DNA from: Amniculibacterium aquaticum
GTDB lineage: Bacteria; Bacteroidota; Bacteroidia; Flavobacteriales; Weeksellaceae
DNA: 48,438 bases
Direction of reading: 5' to 3'
Assembly: GCF_003852705.1 (NCBI RefSeq)
Contig: NZ_REFA01000018.1
Coordinates: 1 to 48,438, forward strand
The notes under the pieces were generated by a model that saw only the letters and a list, made by a program, of their open reading frames with translations, was not told the DNA's origin and did not search any database. This document shows positions 28,873 to 37,309 of the stretch, one piece after another; positions within the stretch are counted from its first letter, which is position 1; each line of letters begins with the position of its first letter. The position numbers were made by a program, and so were the translations under genes.

Positions 28873-31584
28873 ATGGAAAATAAAAATCATATTAGCAACC
28901 AACAACTAAAAACTAACAACCAACAACCAAGATATCTCAGGCTCTCCGGTCTGGAACCGCTCGTCGTTACTCCGGAATCCAACTTCATCAATGTGGGAGA
29001 AAGAACCAATGTGGCAGGTTCTAAAAAGTTTTTGAGACTCATCAATGAGGGAAAATATGCCGAAGCTTTGGAAATCGCCAGAGATCAGGTAGAAGGCGGT
29101 GCACAGATTTTGGATGTCAACATGGACGATGGACTTTTAGACGGTAAAAAAGCCATGGTGAAATTTCTCAACCTCATCGCATCCGAGCCGGATATTGCCA
29201 AAATTCCTCTGATGATCGACTCCTCGAAATGGGAAATTTTAGAAGCCGGTCTGCAAGTTGCCCAAGGGAAATGTGTGGTCAATTCCATTTCATTAAAAGA
29301 AGGCGAAGAAAAATTTCTGCACGAAGCCAAAATCATCAAAAGATACGGAGCCGCCGTTGTGGTAATGGCTTTTGATGAAGTCGGTCAAGCCGATAATTAC
29401 CAAAGAAGAATCGACATTTGTAAAAGATCCTACGAACTTTTGGTTGAGAAAATCAACTTTCCACCTGAGGATATTATTTTCGATTTGAACATTTTCCCTG
29501 TCGCTACCGGCATGGAAGAACACCGAAGAAATGCTTTGGATTTCATAGAAGCTACAGCTTGGGTGAAGGAAAATCTACCCTTTGTGAGCATCAGTGGTGG
29601 CGTTTCCAATGTTTCGTTTTCTTTCCGTGGGAACAATGCTGTGAGAGAAGCCATGCACTCTGTTTTCTTGTATCACGCCATCAAAGCCGGAATGAATATG
29701 GGAATTGTAAACCCAACCATGTTGGAGGTTTATGACGAAATTCCGAAAGAATTATTGGAATTGGTGGAAGATGTAATGCTCGACAGAAGAGACGATGCCA
29801 CTGAGAGGTTGTTGGACTATTCGGAAAAAGTAAAATCTACCAAGAAAGAAAAAGTAGAAGATTTGGCTTGGAGGCAAGAGGATTTACAATCCAGAATTAC
29901 CCATGCCATGGTGAAAGGTATCGACAAATATATCATCGAAGATGCTGAAGAAGCTCGACAACTAGCCTCAAAACCTTTAGAAGTTATCGAAGTAAATTTG
30001 ATGACCGGAATGGGCGTTGTGGGTGATTTATTCGGTGCCGGAAAAATGTTTTTACCTCAGGTGGTAAAATCGGCAAGGGTGATGAAAAAAGCCGTTGCCT
30101 ACCTTCAACCCTTCATCGAAGCAGAAAAAGACAGCAGCCGACCTTCGGCAGGAAAAGTTCTGATGGCAACTGTAAAAGGCGATGTTCACGATATCGGAAA
30201 AAATATTGTGAGCGTGGTTTTGGGTTGCAACAATTTCGAAATTGTCGATTTGGGTGTGATGGTCCCGTGTGAGCAAATCATCCAAACCGCTATTGATGAA
30301 AAAGTAGATGTCATCGGATTGAGCGGATTGATTACCCCAAGTTTGGACGAAATGGTGCATGTTGCCAGCGAATTGGAAAGACAAAACCTGGATTTCCCTT
30401 TATTAATCGGTGGTGCAACAACTTCCAAAGCACATACTGCGGTAAAAATTGATCCTTCGTACAACAGAACCGTCGTTCATGTGAACGATGCCTCCCGAGC
30501 AGTAGGTGTGGTTTCTAGTTTAATCAACAAGGAGAAATCTACGGCTTACGGTTTGGATATTAAGGCAGAATATGAAGATTTCCGTGAGAAATTTTTGAAT
30601 AGAAGCGATCATAAAGAATATGTTTCTATTGAATTTGCCAGAGAAAATCATTACACCATCGATTTCAAACCCGAAGATATTGTAAAACCTAAAAAATTAG
30701 GAATTACGATTATCGAAGATCAGGATTTCAACGAGCTTTTAGATTTTATCGATTGGTCGCCGTTCTTCAGATCTTGGGAACTTCACGGGAAATTCCCGAA
30801 TATTTTAACCGATGAAGTGGTGGGAGCCCAAGCAACGGAACTCTTCAACGATATGCAAAAAATCCTGAAACATGTATTGGACAATAAACTTTTCCATGCC
30901 AAAGCCATTTTCGGATTATTCCCTGCCAATGCAGTGGGCGATGATATTCAACTAAAAAATGAAAACGGCGAAGACTTGGCGACCTTCATCACGCTTCGTC
31001 AGCAAGTGAAGAAGTCCAAAGGCAAACCTTATCATGCTTTGAGCGATTTTATTGCTCCTTTAGAATCCGGAATTCAGGATTTCGTCGGTTGTTTCTGTGT
31101 TTCTGCTGGTTTTGGAACTGAAGAATTGGCCCAGAAATACCGTGCTGAAAACGATGACTATTCCGCGATTATGGTTCAGGCTTTGGCGGATCGATTTGCC
31201 GAAGCTTTTGCCGAATTTCTGCATCACAAAGTAAGAACCGAATATTGGGGATACGCTTCCGATGAGGCTCTGAGCAATGAAGAACTTATCAAAGAAGAGT
31301 ACAAAGGCATCCGTCCGGCTCCGGGATATCCTGCTTGCCCGGATCATTTGGAAAAGAAAACCATTTGGAAAATTTTAGAAGTGGAAGAAAAAATCGGAGT
31401 TATCCTTACCGAAGGATTGGCGATGTGGCCGGCAGCGAGTGTGAGCGGTTATTATTTCGCTCATCCAGAGTCCAAATATTTTGGTTTGGGTAGGATAAAA
31501 GACGACCAATTGGAAGATTATGCACACAGAAAAAATATCCCGTTGGAAGAAGCCAGAAAATGGTTGATGCCTAAGATGGGGTGA
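28873..31584 (+). CDS. metH: Methionine synthase, pterin/cobalamin/activation half (split MetH)
   Basis: A 903-residue protein that carries methyl-tetrahydrofolate demethylation, the B12 cofactor and reductive methylation. The pterin-binding domain (about 35-300) shows [17 protein letters not shown] and [16 protein letters not shown]. The B12-binding domain (about 400-540) has the His-on ligand in [20 protein letters not shown] and later [13 protein letters not shown]. The C-terminal activation domain (about 600-903) contains the SAM-binding [12 protein letters not shown]. The first 20 or so residues ([11 protein letters not shown]) are encoded by tandem heptamers and precede the normal start region [10 protein letters not shown]. 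No later start codon is available, so the repeat is translated. It works with the protein from 27085-28089. Confidence 0.96.
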   Translation: MENKNHISNQQLKTNNQQPRYLRLSGLEPLVVTPESNFINVGERTNVAGSKKFLRLINEGKYAEALEIARDQVEGGAQILDVNMDDGLLDGKKAMVKFLNLIASEPDIAKIPLMIDSSKWEILEAGLQVAQGKCVVNSISLKEGEEKFLHEAKIIKRYGAAVVVMAFDEVGQADNYQRRIDICKRSYELLVEKINFPPEDIIFDLNIFPVATGMEEHRRNALDFIEATAWVKENLPFVSISGGVSNVSFSFRGNNAVREAMHSVFLYHAIKAGMNMGIVNPTMLEVYDEIPKELLELVEDVMLDRRDDATERLLDYSEKVKSTKKEKVEDLAWRQEDLQSRITHAMVKGIDKYIIEDAEEARQLASKPLEVIEVNLMTGMGVVGDLFGAGKMFLPQVVKSARVMKKAVAYLQPFIEAEKDSSRPSAGKVLMATVKGDVHDIGKNIVSVVLGCNNFEIVDLGVMVPCEQIIQTAIDEKVDVIGLSGLITPSLDEMVHVASELERQNLDFPLLIGGATTSKAHTAVKIDPSYNRTVVHVNDASRAVGVVSSLINKEKSTAYGLDIKAEYEDFREKFLNRSDHKEYVSIEFARENHYTIDFKPEDIVKPKKLGITIIEDQDFNELLDFIDWSPFFRSWELHGKFPNILTDEVVGAQATELFNDMQKILKHVLDNKLFHAKAIFGLFPANAVGDDIQLKNENGEDLATFITLRQQVKKSKGKPYHALSDFIAPLESGIQDFVGCFCVSAGFGTEELAQKYRAENDDYSAIMVQALADRFAEAFAEFLHHKVRTEYWGYASDEALSNEELIKEEYKGIRPAPGYPACPDHLEKKTIWKILEVEEKIGVILTEGLAMWPAASVSGYYFAHPESKYFGLGRIKDDQLEDYAHRKNIPLEEARKWLMPKMG

Positions 31585-31589
31585 TTTTA

Positions 31590-31621
31590 TTGGTTGTCAG
31601 TTGATGGTTGATAGTTGATGG
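31590..31621 (+). repeat. Left 32-bp inverted heptamer repeat flanking the four-helix gene
   Basis: TTGGTTGTCAGTTGATGG followed by TTGATAGTTGATGG, built of 7-bp units. It matches the reverse complement of 32039-32070 at 26 of 32 positions, with the outer nine bases (TTGGTTGTC) identical. Confidence 0.75.
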
Positions 31622-31669
31622 CTTAAACTATCAAAAGAACATTGAAGAATAAATAAAATTGTAGAAATC

Positions 31670-32035
31670 ATGAAAAAAGAATATACAGAATTGGATGTTT
31701 GGTTAGAAAGTCGAAAACTCGTGGGGTTAATTTATGAGGCAACGAGTAAGTTCCCTAAGGAAGAACTATTTGGAATTACCAATCAAATTCGACGATGTGC
31801 AGTTTCTATTCCCTCCAATATTGCAGAAGGATTAGGAAGAAAAACAAATAGTGAAACTATCCATTTTCTGCATGTTTCAAGAGGTTCTTTATATGAATTA
31901 GAAACACAAATATACCTTTCTTTTGATCTCCATTTTATTTCAACTGACAAAACAGACCAATTATTAGCCCAAATTTTAACTTGTAAAAAACTGATTAACG
32001 GATTTATCAATTATTTTAAAAATCTTAATTCATAA
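31670..32035 (+). CDS. Four-helix-bundle protein (S23 / 23S rRNA intervening-sequence family)
   Basis: A 121-residue helical protein starting MKKEYTELDVWLESRKLV, with the family block FGITNQIRRCAVSIPSNIAEG near residues 34-54, SRGSLYELETQIYLS near 69, and a final helix KKLINGFINYFKNL. Related genes were first seen in intervening sequences of 23S rRNA, and the fold is shared with the bAvd accessory protein of diversity-generating retroelements. The function of stand-alone copies is unknown. It lies between the second metH half and metF, in the operon direction, bracketed by inverted heptamer repeats at 31590-31621 and 32039-32070, so it looks like an inserted passenger rather than a methionine gene. 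Confidence 0.9.
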   Translation: MKKEYTELDVWLESRKLVGLIYEATSKFPKEELFGITNQIRRCAVSIPSNIAEGLGRKTNSETIHFLHVSRGSLYELETQIYLSFDLHFISTDKTDQLLAQILTCKKLINGFINYFKNLNS

Positions 32036-32038
32036 TTT

Positions 32039-32070
32039 CCAACAACTGACAACTAACAACCGACAACCAA
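32039..32070 (+). repeat. Right 32-bp inverted heptamer repeat flanking the four-helix gene
   Basis: CCAACAACTGACAACTAAC followed by AACCGACAACCAA; the partner of 31590-31621. In a transcript the two could pair and hold the four-helix gene in a large loop. Confidence 0.75.
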
Positions 32071-32080
32071 ATATCAAACA

Positions 32081-33037
32081 ATGAAAATAACAGAACATCT
32101 ACATAACGCCCAAGGCAAAACCCTTTTCTCTTTTGAGATTGTCCCACCCGAAAAAGGCGTAGGCATCACCGATTTATACAAAAATATCGACCCGTTGATG
32201 GAGTTCAAACCACCCTTCATCGATGTTACCACTTCCAGGGAAGAATACATTTTTCTGGAAAGAGACGGCGGACTGATGGAAAGAAAAATCACCAGAATGC
32301 GTCCCGGAACATTAGGAATTTGCTCTGCCATTCAACACAAATACAATGTGGACACCGTTCCGCATGTGCTTTGTGGCGGATTTACCAAAGAGGAAACCGA
32401 ATATCTTTTGGTCGATTGTATGTATCTCGGCATTGATAATGTGATGGCTCTGAGAGGCGATGCGATGAAGGGCGAAAAATATTTTGAAGCCACAAAAGGA
32501 GGCAACCGTTATGCTTCGGATTTGGTGAAACAAGTTCAAAATACGGGCAAAGGAAAATACCTGCACCAAGATATCAATTGCAAAGATGAAAGTCATTTCT
32601 GCATCGGTGTTGCGGGATATCCGGAAAAACACATCGAGGCTCCATCCATGAATTATGATTTGGAAATGCTCAAGAAAAAAGTAGAAAACGGTGCCGATTA
32701 TATCGTAACCCAAATGTTTTTCGACAACCAAAAATATTTTGATTTTGTAAAATCCGTTCGCGAAGCCGGAATTGATATTCCGATTATTCCGGGCATCAAA
32801 CCCATTGCGACGCTCAATCATTTACAACTTTTACCTCAGGTTTTCAAAATCGATTTGCCGGAAACTTTGGTAAATGAAGTTTTAAAATGCAAAAACAACC
32901 AACAAGTCCGCCAAGTGGGTGTAGAATGGGCCATCCAACAGTCCAAAGAACTATTGGCGAACCAAGTACCCGTGCTTCACTTCTACTCGATGGGGAAAAG
33001 TGATAATATTGTACAGATTGCCAGAGCGGTTTTTTAA
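32081..33037 (+). CDS. metF: Methylenetetrahydrofolate reductase MetF
   Basis: A 318-residue flavoprotein TIM barrel that reduces 5,10-methylene-THF to 5-methyl-THF, the methyl donor for MetH. It opens with FSFEIVPPEKG, with the catalytic Glu near residue 20. It has DVTTSREEY near 46, VPHVLCGGFT near 87, NVMALRGDAMKGE near 113, and GADYIVTQMFFDN near 200. The length is a little over the bacterial norm (about 300). It is the last gene of the SAM-riboswitch operon, so the methyl donor and acceptor enzymes are co-regulated, and it ends before a strong hairpin at 33078-33104. Confidence 0.96.
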   Translation: MKITEHLHNAQGKTLFSFEIVPPEKGVGITDLYKNIDPLMEFKPPFIDVTTSREEYIFLERDGGLMERKITRMRPGTLGICSAIQHKYNVDTVPHVLCGGFTKEETEYLLVDCMYLGIDNVMALRGDAMKGEKYFEATKGGNRYASDLVKQVQNTGKGKYLHQDINCKDESHFCIGVAGYPEKHIEAPSMNYDLEMLKKKVENGADYIVTQMFFDNQKYFDFVKSVREAGIDIPIIPGIKPIATLNHLQLLPQVFKIDLPETLVNEVLKCKNNQQVRQVGVEWAIQQSKELLANQVPVLHFYSMGKSDNIVQIARAVF

Positions 33038-33077
33038 ACTTTTCACAGACTCTAAGAAATTCAGTTTGATTTTAATG

Positions 33078-33113
33078 ATAACTTGTGCTATTGGCGCAAG
33101 TTATTTTCATTTT
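33078..33113 (+). terminator. Terminator of the methionine operon
   Basis: ATAACTTGTGC (33078-33088) pairs with GCGCAAGTTAT (33094-33104), 11 bp with one G-U pair and a five-base loop, followed by TTTCATTTT. Confidence 0.8.
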
Positions 33114-33282
33114 CAACCAAACTCACAATCAACTTGTTACTAAATATATTAAAATAAAAAGCGATTCATTGTAACCTCAAAAGCCTTCACCAACTCTATT
33201 AGAATAGAAACCGGTATTTCTTTAGAAAATAAAATTGCAATTATTTAAATCAAAAAATAAAATAATTTTAAAAATTAACAAA

Positions 33283-33654
33283 ATGAACACCTTAGCTTTA
33301 AACCAAGTAAAATCATTATTAAAATATACTTTTACCATTGTTCCTATCGTTGCAGGTGCAGATAAGTTTTTCAATCTATTAACCAATTGGGAACAGTACA
33401 TCAATCCAAGTATAGAAGGACTTTTGCCTTTCTCCGGAGCAACATTTATGATGATTGTTGGAGTAATAGAAATTGTAGCAGGGATTATTGTTTTTACAAA
33501 AACACAATTGGGAGGATATATTGTCGCGGCTTGGCTTACTGCAATTGCCCTGACTTTACTATTAGGCTTTAATTTCGTAGATGTTGCTGTTAGAGATTTG
33601 GTAATGGCTATTGCTGCATTTTCTTTGGCGAAATTGTCGGGAATAAAAGAATAA
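33283..33654 (+). CDS. DoxX-like family membrane protein
   Basis: A 123-residue protein with four predicted membrane helices (about 12-30, 47-66, 69-87, 95-115). It starts MNTLALNQVKSLLKYTFTIVP and carries GADKFFNLLTNW near residue 26 and the G-rich pair GATFMMIVGVIEIVAGIIVF, which resemble DoxX/DoxD-like proteins. The role is unknown; relatives are linked to redox or thiosulfate metabolism. I use the ATG at 33283, because a longer reading adds a lysine-rich N-terminus with no membrane logic. The stop codon TAA at 33652-33654 is also the first three bases of the target site duplicated by the IS982 insertion. Confidence 0.75.
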   Translation: MNTLALNQVKSLLKYTFTIVPIVAGADKFFNLLTNWEQYINPSIEGLLPFSGATFMMIVGVIEIVAGIIVFTKTQLGGYIVAAWLTAIALTLLLGFNFVDVAVRDLVMAIAAFSLAKLSGIKE

Positions 33655-33659
33655 TGTAA
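33652..33659. repeat. Left copy of the IS982 target-site duplication
   Basis: TAATGTAA directly before the IS left end. The identical octamer at 34643-34650 directly follows the right end. Confidence 0.85.
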
Positions 33660-34642
33660 ACCTGTTGTGCATATAGGAAATTATGGGAAAAAAGATTGTT
33701 CATTTGATTAAAAAATCGTATATTTAGTTGATTACCAATCAGTTAAATACATGAACAATCTTATTCAAAACTACGAAATTATTTTAAGAGAATTGACAAA
33801 AACTTGTGGTCATATTAAATCAAAACACCAAATCAGGGTTCCAAAACTTTCCGATTTGGAACTTGTTGCATTGAATATTACAGCAGAATACATGTCAATA
33901 AACTCTGAATTACAGCTATTTAGAAGCATTGCTGGAACTGAATTGGAGTCCAAAATAGAAAGAAGTATATACAACAAAAGAAAGAGAAGGCTTTTTCTTT
34001 ACATCGAAAAAATCAGAGAAACATTGAGTGAAAAATTCTCGAATTTCACAGATGTTTTTATTGTTGATTCCACGCCAATTGAAATTTGTAAAATCAGTAG
34101 AGCCAATCGTTCCGGAATTTGTTCAACAGAAGAAATTAAGCCTGCTTTCGGTTATTGTGCCGCACAAAAAACACGGTATTTTGGCTATAAACTTCATGCG
34201 GTTTGCGACAAGAACGGAATCTTTCATTCCTATGATTTTTCGCCGGCAAACGTGCATGATGTAAATTATCTAAATGATATTAAACATGACTTTGAAAACT
34301 GCTTATTAATCGGTGATAGAGGATATATTAGCAAAGACTTACAAATTGATTTATTCAACCATTCCAATATTAATTTATCGGTTCCGATGAGGAAAAATCA
34401 ATATGGCTTTGCAGCATTTTCAAAGACAAAATCGAGAATTAGAAAAAGGATTGAAACCGCAATTTCTCAACTGGGCGGACAGTTCTTAATCCACATCAAT
34501 TTGGCTAAAACTTTTCAAGGTTTAGCCACGAGAATTGCTTCTAAAATAACGTCTTTTACAATGATTCAATACCTCAATTTCTTTATATTTAACAGAAGTT
34601 TGAACAAAACTAAAATTAATTTATGCTAAATGCACAACAGGT
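33660..34642 (+). mobile_element. Complete IS982-family insertion sequence with target duplication
   Basis: A 983-bp element. The left end ACCTGTTGTGCATATAGG and the reverse complement of the right end ACCTGTTGTGCATTTAGC agree at 16 of 18 positions. It encodes one intact transposase (33751-34629). The flanking 8-bp direct repeats TAATGTAA are still identical, so insertion was probably recent. The size, ends and duplication fit the family. It inserted exactly at the stop codon of the DoxX-like gene, restoring that stop through the duplication, and it separates that gene from the sigma factor. Confidence 0.93.
33751..34629 (+). CDS. IS982-family transposase
   Basis: A 292-residue DDE transposase. 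The first catalytic Asp is in FIVDSTPIEIC near residue 105, the second in CLLIGDRGYISKD near 188 and the Glu in SRIRKRIETAISQLGG near 232. This DST...GDRGY...IET pattern and length are typical of IS982. It has an uninterrupted frame, so the element may be active. The N-terminal part (KHQIRVPKLSDLELVALN) is the usual DNA-binding region. Confidence 0.95.
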   Translation: MNNLIQNYEIILRELTKTCGHIKSKHQIRVPKLSDLELVALNITAEYMSINSELQLFRSIAGTELESKIERSIYNKRKRRLFLYIEKIRETLSEKFSNFTDVFIVDSTPIEICKISRANRSGICSTEEIKPAFGYCAAQKTRYFGYKLHAVCDKNGIFHSYDFSPANVHDVNYLNDIKHDFENCLLIGDRGYISKDLQIDLFNHSNINLSVPMRKNQYGFAAFSKTKSRIRKRIETAISQLGGQFLIHINLAKTFQGLATRIASKITSFTMIQYLNFFIFNRSLNKTKINLC

Positions 34643-34650
34643 TAATGTAA
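34643..34650. repeat. Right copy of the IS982 target-site duplication
   Basis: TAATGTAA, identical to 33652-33659. Confidence 0.85.
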
Positions 34651-34681
34651 TTTTAAACTCATTTAATCTAAACTCTGGAAC

Positions 34682-35332
34682 ATGACTTCACAAGTTCAAA
34701 AACTAAAAGATACAGAGATCATTGAGAAAATCCTGAAAGGTGAAAAATCCTTGTATGAACTCATCGTTAGACGGTACAATCCTTATCTCTACAAAATCGG
34801 AAGGTCGTACAATTACAACCACGAAGACACCCAAGACCTGATGCAGGATACTTATGTAGATGCTTTCAAAAATTTAAAATCTTTTGAAAACAAAGCCAGT
34901 TTCAAAACTTGGATTTCTAAAATAATGCTGAACAATTGTTTCAGAAAGAAAGAAAAATCGAGTTACAAAAACGAATTTGCACAAGAAGTTAACGAAAATG
35001 TAATCCCTATGTTCACCCATAAAAACAACGACACCAACCATGATGTCCTTAGCAAAGAACTCGGTGGCATTATAGAAACCGCACTAGAGAGCATCCCTAT
35101 GGAATATAAAATGGTTTTTTCTCTTCGAGAACTGAACGGCATGAACACCGAAGAAACGGCTCAGGCATTAGACATCTCCGAAGCCAATGTAAAAGTTCGC
35201 CTCAACAGGGCGAAAGCCATGCTGAGAGATCGATTGCAAAAAGCCTATACTCCGGATGAAATTTTCGAATTCAACCTCATCTACTGCGATGCCATGGTAG
35301 AAAGAGTGATGAATGAGATTGCAAAAATCTGA
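34682..35332 (+). CDS. ECF-type RNA polymerase sigma factor
   Basis: A 216-residue sigma-70 family protein with only regions 2 and 4. Region 2 runs from RYNPYLYKIGRSY to DLMQDTYVDAFKNLKSF (about 25-65) with the -10 recognition helix near FKTWISKIMLNNC. Region 4 (about 135-190) has LRELNGMNTEETAQALD and the helix-turn-helix SEANVKVRLNRAKAML. No anti-sigma gene is adjacent. The C-terminal tail IFEFNLIYCDAMVERVM is slightly longer than usual. The IS982 copy lies 40 bases upstream, so its normal promoter may have been displaced or replaced by one in the element. Confidence 0.92.
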   Translation: MTSQVQKLKDTEIIEKILKGEKSLYELIVRRYNPYLYKIGRSYNYNHEDTQDLMQDTYVDAFKNLKSFENKASFKTWISKIMLNNCFRKKEKSSYKNEFAQEVNENVIPMFTHKNNDTNHDVLSKELGGIIETALESIPMEYKMVFSLRELNGMNTEETAQALDISEANVKVRLNRAKAMLRDRLQKAYTPDEIFEFNLIYCDAMVERVMNEIAKI

Positions 35333-35415
35333 CAAAAAAATCCAGTACATAGCAAAAACACAACACATTGATATTTAACTCAATACATAACTAAAAAACA
35401 TTGTAATTTAATTAT
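35333..35415. other. AT-rich region with no gene
   Basis: The first part of a 418-base gap between the sigma factor and folE. I see no coding signal or terminator hairpin here. Confidence 0.4.
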
Positions 35416-35552
35416 AACCACATAGTCACAAAGTATGTATCGTTTTTTACAAAAAGAAATACTAATAACACACAATAGATATCCGTCTTTGACGGATACT
35501 AAGTGAAACTATACTGTCTTAATTGCTGTATATACTATGTTTCTATGTGGTT
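35416..35552. repeat. MITE-like element with 21-bp terminal inverted repeats
   Basis: A 137-bp palindromic unit. The left arm AACCACATAGTCACAAAGTAT (35416-35436) and the reverse complement of the right arm (35532-35552) agree at 18 of 21 bases, the outer ten perfectly. Inside is ATCCGTC-TTT-GACGGAT (35481-35497), a short hairpin of the same design as the RAYT-associated ones. There is no reading frame. The remainder to 35750 is AT-rich with no recognised signal. Confidence 0.7.
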
Positions 35553-35750
35553 TTCTGACGAGACAAGCCGCAGTGTAAATGATTGATTATTTATTTGTTA
35601 GGCTTATGATTTAGAACTTAGCAATAAAAATAAAATGTTCAAAATCCCTTTCTAAAAGATTCCAAAACACACACAAATTCTTCTTACAATTGATTTTAAA
35701 AAATCAAAAAAAAATCAGAAAGGGATGGAGCATTTTAAAAAATCAACATT

Positions 35751-36386
35751 ATGAAAGAGACCTTACCAACCAACTTCAGAAAACAGTATTTCAACACCCC
35801 CATTATCGAAGAGGCTTTTCTGATGACCGATACCGAAAAAATGAACCAGATCGAGTTTCATTTTACAAAAATTATGGAAACTTTAGGATTGGATCTTTCA
35901 GACGACAGCCTGCAAGATACTCCTAGAAGGGTGGCTAAAATGTATGTTAAAGAAATATTTTCCGGCTTAGACCCTGCCAACAAACCCTCAATTAGCCTTT
36001 TTGAAAATAAATACGGGTACAAAAAAATGCTGGTAGAGAAAAACATCACGCTGTATTCTCATTGCGAACACCATTTTGTTCCGATTATTGGGAAAGTGCA
36101 TGTTGCGTATATCCCCAAGGACCATGTCTTGGGTTTGTCCAAAATAAACAGATTGGTACAGTATTATGCAAAAAGACCTCAGGTACAAGAACGATTGACG
36201 GTTCAAATTCTGGAGGGAATGAAAGAAATCCTGGGTCATGACGATGTCGCTGTGATGGTAGAGGCCGACCATCTTTGTGTGGCTTCTCGTGGGATTTGCG
36301 ACACCAACTCGTCCACCGTAACTTCAGAATTTTCGGGACAGTTTGAAAACGAGAGACTTCAAGCCGAATTTATGTCGTACCTTTAA
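35751..36386 (+). CDS. folE: GTP cyclohydrolase I
   Basis: A 211-residue enzyme that opens and rearranges GTP to dihydroneopterin triphosphate, the entry to folate and other pterins. DTPRRVAKMYVKEIFSG is near residue 58. The zinc and catalytic Cys-His site is ITLYSHCEHHFVPIIGKVHVAYIP near 98-121. KINRLVQYYAKRPQVQERLT is near 131, and the second zinc Cys is in ADHLCVASRGICDTNSSTVTS near 175. The last motif usually reads CMxxRG; here it is CVASRG, still within the family. It heads a pterin cluster running to 38839. Confidence 0.96.
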   Translation: MKETLPTNFRKQYFNTPIIEEAFLMTDTEKMNQIEFHFTKIMETLGLDLSDDSLQDTPRRVAKMYVKEIFSGLDPANKPSISLFENKYGYKKMLVEKNITLYSHCEHHFVPIIGKVHVAYIPKDHVLGLSKINRLVQYYAKRPQVQERLTVQILEGMKEILGHDDVAVMVEADHLCVASRGICDTNSSTVTSEFSGQFENERLQAEFMSYL

Positions 36387-36402
36387 TTCAAAATCACACA
36401 CC

Positions 36403-37071
36403 ATGTCACATTTAGTAAAAATAAAATCCATAGAACACCTCACCCACGATGTTCTTCATTTGGTGGTTGAAAAACCAAAAGATTATCCTTATTTTCCAGG
36501 TCAGGCAGTGGACATTTCCATCAACAAACCGGGTTGGGAAACCAAGAAAACATGCTTCACCTTTACCAGCTTACCAGAAGATGACCAAGTAGAATTCGTC
36601 ATCAAAACCTATCCTTCTCACCAAGGAATCACCAACGAATTGATTTCTGCAAAAGTGGGTGACGAGATCTACCTATACAAACCATTCGGCGATATCCGAT
36701 ACAAAGGCGACGGCATCTTTATTGCCGGAGGTGCCGGCATTACGCCATTTATCGCCATTTTGAAAGACTTAGAAAGGAAAAATAAATTGGGGAATAACAA
36801 ACTTATTTTTGCCAACAAAGGCAAAGCCGACATTATTTTGGAAGATCATTTCAAGAAAATATTGAGTGACAAATTCATCAATGTTTTATCGGATGAAGAT
36901 CTTGAAGGCTATGAGCACGGCTACATTTCTCAAGAAATAATTCAAAAACATCAAGAGCCGGAGTTGAAATTCTATTACCTCTGCGGGCCTCCTCCGATGA
37001 TGAATGCGGTAGAAAAGCAATTGGCATCCTTAGGAGTAGCTGAAGACTTTATTGTAAAAGAAGGATTTTGA
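36403..37071 (+). CDS. Ferredoxin/flavodoxin-NADP reductase-like flavoprotein
   Basis: A 222-residue oxidoreductase with an N-terminal FAD domain (YPYFPGQAVDISIN near residue 29 and CFTFTSLPEDD near 50) and a C-terminal NAD(P) domain (GDGIFIAGGAGITPFIAIL near 100, FYYLCGPPPMMNAVEKQL near 198). It has no 2Fe-2S motif, so it needs a separate electron partner. I use the ATG at 36403, 17 bases after folE. Its place between folE and a pteridine-reductase-like gene suggests it may supply electrons for pterin reduction, but this is inference from position. Confidence 0.85.
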   Translation: MSHLVKIKSIEHLTHDVLHLVVEKPKDYPYFPGQAVDISINKPGWETKKTCFTFTSLPEDDQVEFVIKTYPSHQGITNELISAKVGDEIYLYKPFGDIRYKGDGIFIAGGAGITPFIAILKDLERKNKLGNNKLIFANKGKADIILEDHFKKILSDKFINVLSDEDLEGYEHGYISQEIIQKHQEPELKFYYLCGPPPMMNAVEKQLASLGVAEDFIVKEGF

Positions 37072-37074
37072 TTT

Positions 37075-37121
37075 TTAGAAGTTAGAAGTTAGAAATTTTG
37101 GATTTTGGATTTTGGATTTTA
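37075..37121 (+). repeat. Short 7-bp and 8-bp tandem repeats
   Basis: Three GAAGTTA-type heptamers (37075-37095) are followed by three to four TTTTGGAT octamers (37096-37121). They adjoin the longer octamer array at 37143. Confidence 0.75.
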
Positions 37122-37142
37122 AAACAGAGGAAAGGCAGTTTA

Positions 37143-37302
37143 ACAGCTTTACAACTCCACAACTCCACAACTTAACATCTTCACAGTTTAACATCTTCAC
37201 AGCTTAACATCTTTACAACTTCACAGCTTCACAACTTTACAACTTCACAGCTTTACATCTCATCAACTTCACAACTTAACAGCTTTACAACTTCACAACT
37301 TC
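37143..37302 (+). repeat. Minisatellite: 20 copies of an 8-bp ACARCTTY unit
   Basis: 160 bases divide cleanly into 20 octamers such as ACAACTTC, ACAGCTTT, ACATCTTC and ACAACTTA. The array ends eight bases before the ATG of the SDR gene and fills the entire gap after the flavoprotein. It could affect spacing to a promoter or ribosome binding. Length polymorphism between strains is likely. Confidence 0.9.
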
Positions 37303-37309
37303 ATAAAGT

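Noticed and set aside
27085-31584. metH interpreted as a gene disrupted by the RAYT insertion
   Set aside because: Both halves have complete domains and proper starts, and two-gene methionine synthases are known in Bacteroidota; the insertion is in a natural gap.
37143-37302. CRISPR array
   Set aside because: The repeat unit is 8 bp with no spacers, and no cas genes are nearby.
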